A DNA stretch of 34,185 nucleotides from Candidatus Gastranaerophilales bacterium (GTDB lineage: Bacteria > Cyanobacteriota > Vampirovibrionia > Gastranaerophilales > Gastranaerophilaceae), in assembly GCA_944322885.1 (NCBI GenBank), contig CALUQH010000026.1:1-34185 (forward strand), written 5' to 3'. The position numbers and the translations under genes were made by a program. This document shows, piece after piece, positions 31,655 through 34,185 of this stretch (the first letter of the stretch is position 1; the number at the start of each line of letters is the position of its first letter). The notes under the pieces were generated by a model. The model saw only the letters and a list, made by a program, of their open reading frames with translations, made no database searches and had not been told where the DNA came from.

Positions 31655-32465
31655 CTCCTTTTATGGCATCAACAATTTCTTCATGTGTTGACCGACTCCA
31701 GAAAAATGGATTGAGTAGAAGAATTCTAAAAACTACCTGAATAATATTTTTGACATGAAACTTTGCAGGCAATTGTTCAATAATTTCTTCCACGTTTTCA
31801 GCGTTACTAATTGCCGGATTTAATTTATAATCTGCTATTGCATTTGAATCATACCCGTTTAATAAACCTGCTGCCATAACTTCGCAGTCATTATGCGTTA
31901 ATCCTGTGACGGGTTTGTATTTATTCTTATCTGCCCAATCTAGCAGAAGCGGAAAATTATGTATTATTTCGTGAGCTTGAAACTCCATTACGTCATCCAA
32001 ATCATCATTTAATATACAATAAAGCAGAAGCAGGTTTATTTGTTTATAATCCAGAAAACTCTTTTTTATAAGTGAGATATCAAATTGAGCTTGTTCATCT
32101 AACTCCGCCCTTGCATCAAGCATCATATGTTCAGATACAAAGTCTGAAAACTTTCTAAACACAGGATTAATTTTAAACTGCCAGCTATAAAGACACAAAA
32201 ATCTGTTGAACTGTTTACGGCTGTCGATAACTTCAAGGTAGCTCTTAATAATGTTCTTCATCTCTGCCGGTATAAGATAAAGATAATAATTTAACGTTAC
32301 TAAATTTATTATATTCTTTTGTGCCGCATATTCAATTTCTTTTTGCAGTTTCTTTTCGGTAAGATTATCTACATCCCCGTCTATACCAAGAATTGTTTTC
32401 ATGAGCTGTATTCTAAGGTATGTGTTGTATAAAGTTCTGTACGGTATAGTAAATTCTCCACGCAT
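31635..32465 (-). CDS. 276-aa regulator-like protein with C-terminal LuxR-like HTH
   Basis: The first 185 residues are helical and unrecognised (TLYNTYLRIQLMKTILG ...). From about 190, GLTHNDCEVMAAGLLNGYDSNAIADYKL and later EQLPAKFHVKN follow the same LuxR pattern as the two small genes downstream (LTxxExEVL, LLxG, xIAxx, KF/LxV). It may be the sensor or partner-binding member of the set. AAAGGATT precedes ATG. It is divergent from the Xre gene at 32641, with TATTATCGTAGT and TCGTAT operator-like sites between them. Confidence 0.62.
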   Translation of the reverse strand: MRGEFTIPYRTLYNTYLRIQLMKTILGIDGDVDNLTEKKLQKEIEYAAQKNIINLVTLNYYLYLIPAEMKNIIKSYLEVIDSRKQFNRFLCLYSWQFKINPVFRKFSDFVSEHMMLDARAELDEQAQFDISLIKKSFLDYKQINLLLLYCILNDDLDDVMEFQAHEIIHNFPLLLDWADKNKYKPVTGLTHNDCEVMAAGLLNGYDSNAIADYKLNPAISNAENVEEIIEQLPAKFHVKNIIQVVFRILLLNPFFWSRSTHEEIVDAIKGVAQDVL

Positions 32466-32487
32466 GTAAATCCTTTCATACTTTAAT

Positions 32488-32519
32488 TATTATCGTAGTA
32501 TATATAAATATGTTCGTAT
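32488..32519. promoter_or_regulatory. Operator-like sites TATTATCGTAGT and TCGTAT
   Basis: TATTATCGTAGT at 32488-32499 is an exact 12-nt copy of the right half of the palindrome at 33377-33395. TCGTAT at 32514-32519 matches the arm at 33346-33351. They lie upstream of the 276-aa gene. Confidence 0.55.
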
Positions 32520-32614
32520 TATATGCAAGTTATTTTAGTTTTTGAATTGCCTATTCGGCTATATTTTACATGAAATATTGCATATAATTGTAGCAATAAG
32601 TGTTATGGAAAGAT

Positions 32615-32631
32615 TTATGTTTATAACATAA
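32615..32631. promoter_or_regulatory. Operator-like palindrome TTATGTT-TAT-AACATAA
   Basis: Perfect 7-bp arms and a 3-bp centre end 9 bp before the ATG of the Xre gene at 32641. A likely autoregulatory site. Confidence 0.55.
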
Positions 32632-32640
32632 ACTTAATAT

Positions 32641-32982
32641 ATGCCGTTAAAAGCTGATTTTGGAAAACGTATTAAAGAATTGAGAGAGTCATTGTTTATG
32701 TCTCAGGAAGAGTTCTCCGAAAAAATAGGTATTCACAGAAATACCCTTGCAAGAATTGAAAGCGGAGAAAACTTTGTATCACTTGAAACATTAGAAAATA
32801 TAAAAGAAGCTTTAGGTGTTGAGTATAATGAATTATTTACATTTGGAAAGCCGGTTGATAAAGCCCCCCTAAAAGCATTTACTTTGAAACTTCGGGAATT
32901 AAATGATGCAGATGCCAAGTATTTTCTGAAAAATATTAATGCCTATCTTATAGCCAAACAAGAAAACGAAAAGATTAAATAA
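32641..32982 (+). CDS. Xre-family repressor, 113 aa
   Basis: Residues 7-65 (FGKRIKELRESLFMSQEEFSEKIGIHRNTLARIESGENFVSLETLENIKEALGV) form a typical Cro/CI helix-turn-helix, with the recognition helix near HRNTLARIE. The C-terminal 45 residues are helical and may dimerise. No ribosome site is visible; TAAACT ends 6 nt before ATG, a weaker case of the leaderless geometry. A palindrome sits just upstream. It converges on the other Xre gene with a 2-bp gap. Confidence 0.85.
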   Translation: MPLKADFGKRIKELRESLFMSQEEFSEKIGIHRNTLARIESGENFVSLETLENIKEALGVEYNELFTFGKPVDKAPLKAFTLKLRELNDADAKYFLKNINAYLIAKQENEKIK

Positions 32983-32984
32983 AT

Positions 32985-33323
32985 TTAATCCGTAATCGCC
33001 TGCATCATTTTTAACAACATTTGTTTCTTATCTAAGTTCATCTTGTCTAACAGTTTACATGCAGTGAATGAAACTTCATTGTTAGAAACCGCGCCTGTAT
33101 CATCAAAATTGAAAAGGTATGCCAATGGAACATTTAACACTTCAGATAGCTTAAACAGAACTTTAGATGACGGAAAACTGTAACCGGTTTCTGTTCCTGA
33201 AATTGTTTGAGCAGAGCATCCGCATTTTTCAGAAAGCTGTTCCTGAGTTAACCCTGATAAATTCCTGTAGTACCTGACTTTTTCGCCAAATTTTTTCATA
33301 ATTTCAGAAGAATTATAAACCAT
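32985..33323 (-). CDS. Xre-family repressor, 112 aa
   Basis: FGEKVRYYRNLSGLTQEQLSEKCGCSAQTISGTETGYSFPSSKVLFKLSEVLNVPLAYLF (about 12-71) is a Cro/CI HTH with recognition helix near SAQTISGTETG. The tail (KLLDKMNLDKKQMLLKMMQ) is helical. There is no clear ribosome site; TATAAG ends 8 nt before ATG 33323, and ATG 33299 is an alternative start. It is divergent from the recombinase gene, with two palindromes in the gap. It is the best candidate to repress both promoters carrying TATTATCGTAGT. Confidence 0.85.
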   Translation of the reverse strand: MVYNSSEIMKKFGEKVRYYRNLSGLTQEQLSEKCGCSAQTISGTETGYSFPSSKVLFKLSEVLNVPLAYLFNFDDTGAVSNNEVSFTACKLLDKMNLDKKQMLLKMMQAITD

Positions 33324-33334
33324 ATTTAGAGCTT

Positions 33335-33351
33335 ATACGAGCAAGTCGTAT
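33335..33351. promoter_or_regulatory. Operator-like inverted repeat ATACGA-N5-TCGTAT
   Basis: Perfect 6-bp arms around GCAAG overlap the -10-like TATAAG of the minus-strand Xre gene, so binding here would repress that gene. Confidence 0.5.
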
Positions 33352-33376
33352 TTAACAATAGAATAGCTCCGTAGCC

Positions 33377-33395
33377 ACTACGATATTATCGTAGT
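33377..33395. promoter_or_regulatory. Operator-like palindrome with core CTACGATATTATCGTAG
   Basis: The core at 33378-33394 is a perfect 17-bp palindrome around a central T, extended by A and T at the ends. It lies 85 bp before the recombinase ATG. Its right half recurs exactly at 32488-32499. Confidence 0.65.
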
Positions 33396-33479
33396 TGTTT
33401 TTTCTTAAATTGGACTGGAATTTTATATTAAATAAATGCACTACTTTGTGGCATTTGGTGTAAAAAGAAAGGAAAAGAT

Positions 33480-34025
33480 ATGAAGCATTTGGTTGAGCCC
33501 ATCAGGGATAAGAAAAAGATTAGAGATGTTGAAGATTATCTTGCAAAAAGAAGCAAACGGAACAGGTTATTATTTGTGCTGGGCTGTAATTCCAGGTTAA
33601 GGGTTTCTGACATACTCGCGTTGGATGTAAAAGATGTCAGGGGTAAATCCCACATAGAACTTAACGAAAAGAAAACAGGGAAATGCAAGCGTTTCCCGAT
33701 AAATGATAAATTAAAAAAACTTATCAATGATTTTATAAAGAATAAATCAGATAATGAACCGTTATTTTTAAGTCAAAAACAGATGCGGCTAGACCGTTCG
33801 CAGGTGTACAGGATGTTGAATGAAGCGTGTAAAGCTGTCGGAATTGATGTGAATATCGGAACACACAGCATGAGAAAAAGTTGCGGTTATCATCACTATA
33901 ACCAGTTCAAAGATGTTGCGATGTTACAGATGATATTCAATCATTCATCGCCTCAGATAACTTTACGTTATATAGGAATTGAGCAGGACGAAATAGATAA
34001 CAGTTACAAACAGTTTGTTTTATAA
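33480..34025 (+). CDS. Compact tyrosine recombinase, 181 aa
   Basis: The catalytic residues of the family are present: R41 in RLRVSD, K65 in EKKTGK, H129 and R132 in HSMRK, H155 in FNHSS and the nucleophile Y164 in LRYIGI. Usual integrases are 300-400 aa; this one lacks the arm-binding and most of the core-binding domain, as do FimB-like invertases and some element-borne recombinases. It should cut and join short sites for integration, excision or inversion. GAAAGGAAAAG precedes ATG. It is divergent from the Xre gene at 33323 and lies near the right edge of the window. Confidence 0.9.
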   Translation: MKHLVEPIRDKKKIRDVEDYLAKRSKRNRLLFVLGCNSRLRVSDILALDVKDVRGKSHIELNEKKTGKCKRFPINDKLKKLINDFIKNKSDNEPLFLSQKQMRLDRSQVYRMLNEACKAVGIDVNIGTHSMRKSCGYHHYNQFKDVAMLQMIFNHSSPQITLRYIGIEQDEIDNSYKQFVL

Positions 34026-34185
34026 ATCCACTAAAAGAAAAATCCAACAAAATAGTTAAATTTGATGTGTGTAATAAGTAATTTTTACATTTATAGCATA
34101 TTTTCAGGGTTTTTACAAGCAAAAAAGCTACATCTTTTGTTGTATTTTTTGTGAATTATATAAAATCATTTGCACGTAAAAGCTA

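Overview
The window reads as chromosomal DNA of a low-GC, non-photosynthetic relative of the cyanobacteria, most likely an uncultured gut lineage of the Gastranaerophilales/Melainabacteria type. This placement is inference. It rests on strong A+T bias, many small lineage-specific proteins, recurrent N-terminal NF[TN]G tags, a GH57 glucanohydrolase, degenerate heptanucleotide repeats of the kind known from cyanobacteria, and extended -10 promoters (TGnTATAAT). No rRNA or photosynthesis gene is present. The only RNA gene I can call with confidence is tRNA-Arg(TCT).

Layout. 1-850: the 3' end of a gene, a terminator, and a membrane-protein gene broken by a one-base insertion. 856-4011: a large HelD-like SF1 helicase with an apparent PD-(D/E)xK insertion and four C-terminal zinc ribbons; the membrane gene sits 3 bp downstream of it. 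4.1-8.3 kb: a small protein, a hexapeptide acetyltransferase, an HD phosphohydrolase, a CxxxCxxCC protein and a GT2 glycosyltransferase with beta-sandwich-like modules. 8.3-10.8 kb: a secreted peptide, two small HTH regulators, PgeF and an aquaporin. 10.7-13.8 kb: a secreted Cys-rich peptide and a likely operon of a secreted GYSAG hydrolase, an unknown protein and NagZ. 13.8-18 kb: a TPR protein, a GT4 glycosyltransferase carrying heptanucleotide repeats, and an alanine/glycine symporter - ACT - dUTPase operon. 18-23.3 kb: a 54-aa protein, GH57 and AlaS. 23.4-28.3 kb: a hendecad-repeat protein, tRNA-Arg, and three NF[TN]G-tagged proteins including an AAA+ ATPase. 28.3-34.2 kb: an accessory zone with a sparse 0.6-kb stretch, a 42-aa ORF, an amber-interrupted higA, a secreted protein, a lysozyme-like protein, three overlapping genes with LuxR-type HTHs, two opposed Xre repressors and a compact tyrosine recombinase. 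This last zone looks like part of an integrative element or prophage remnant that continues to the right.

Functional links. PgeF and NagZ point to peptidoglycan turnover. GT2, GT4 and the acetyltransferase fit surface glycan synthesis. GH57 fits storage-glucan metabolism. The ACT protein overlaps the symporter and may sense the transported amino acid. In the accessory zone the two divergent intergenic regions share an exact 12-nt operator-like sequence, which suggests one repressor controls both the LuxR-like operon and the recombinase.

The most notable signals are: (1) five genes without a Shine-Dalgarno in which a -10 hexamer ends exactly 6 nt before ATG, the geometry of leaderless mRNA; (2) the helicase-nuclease-zinc-ribbon protein with a membrane partner; (3) the trio of overlapping LuxR-like HTH genes with shared operators; (4) in-frame heptanucleotide repeats at the domain boundary of a glycosyltransferase; (5) the broken higA and a paired-stem element upstream of it. 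All functions are read from sequence motifs only; no database search was run.
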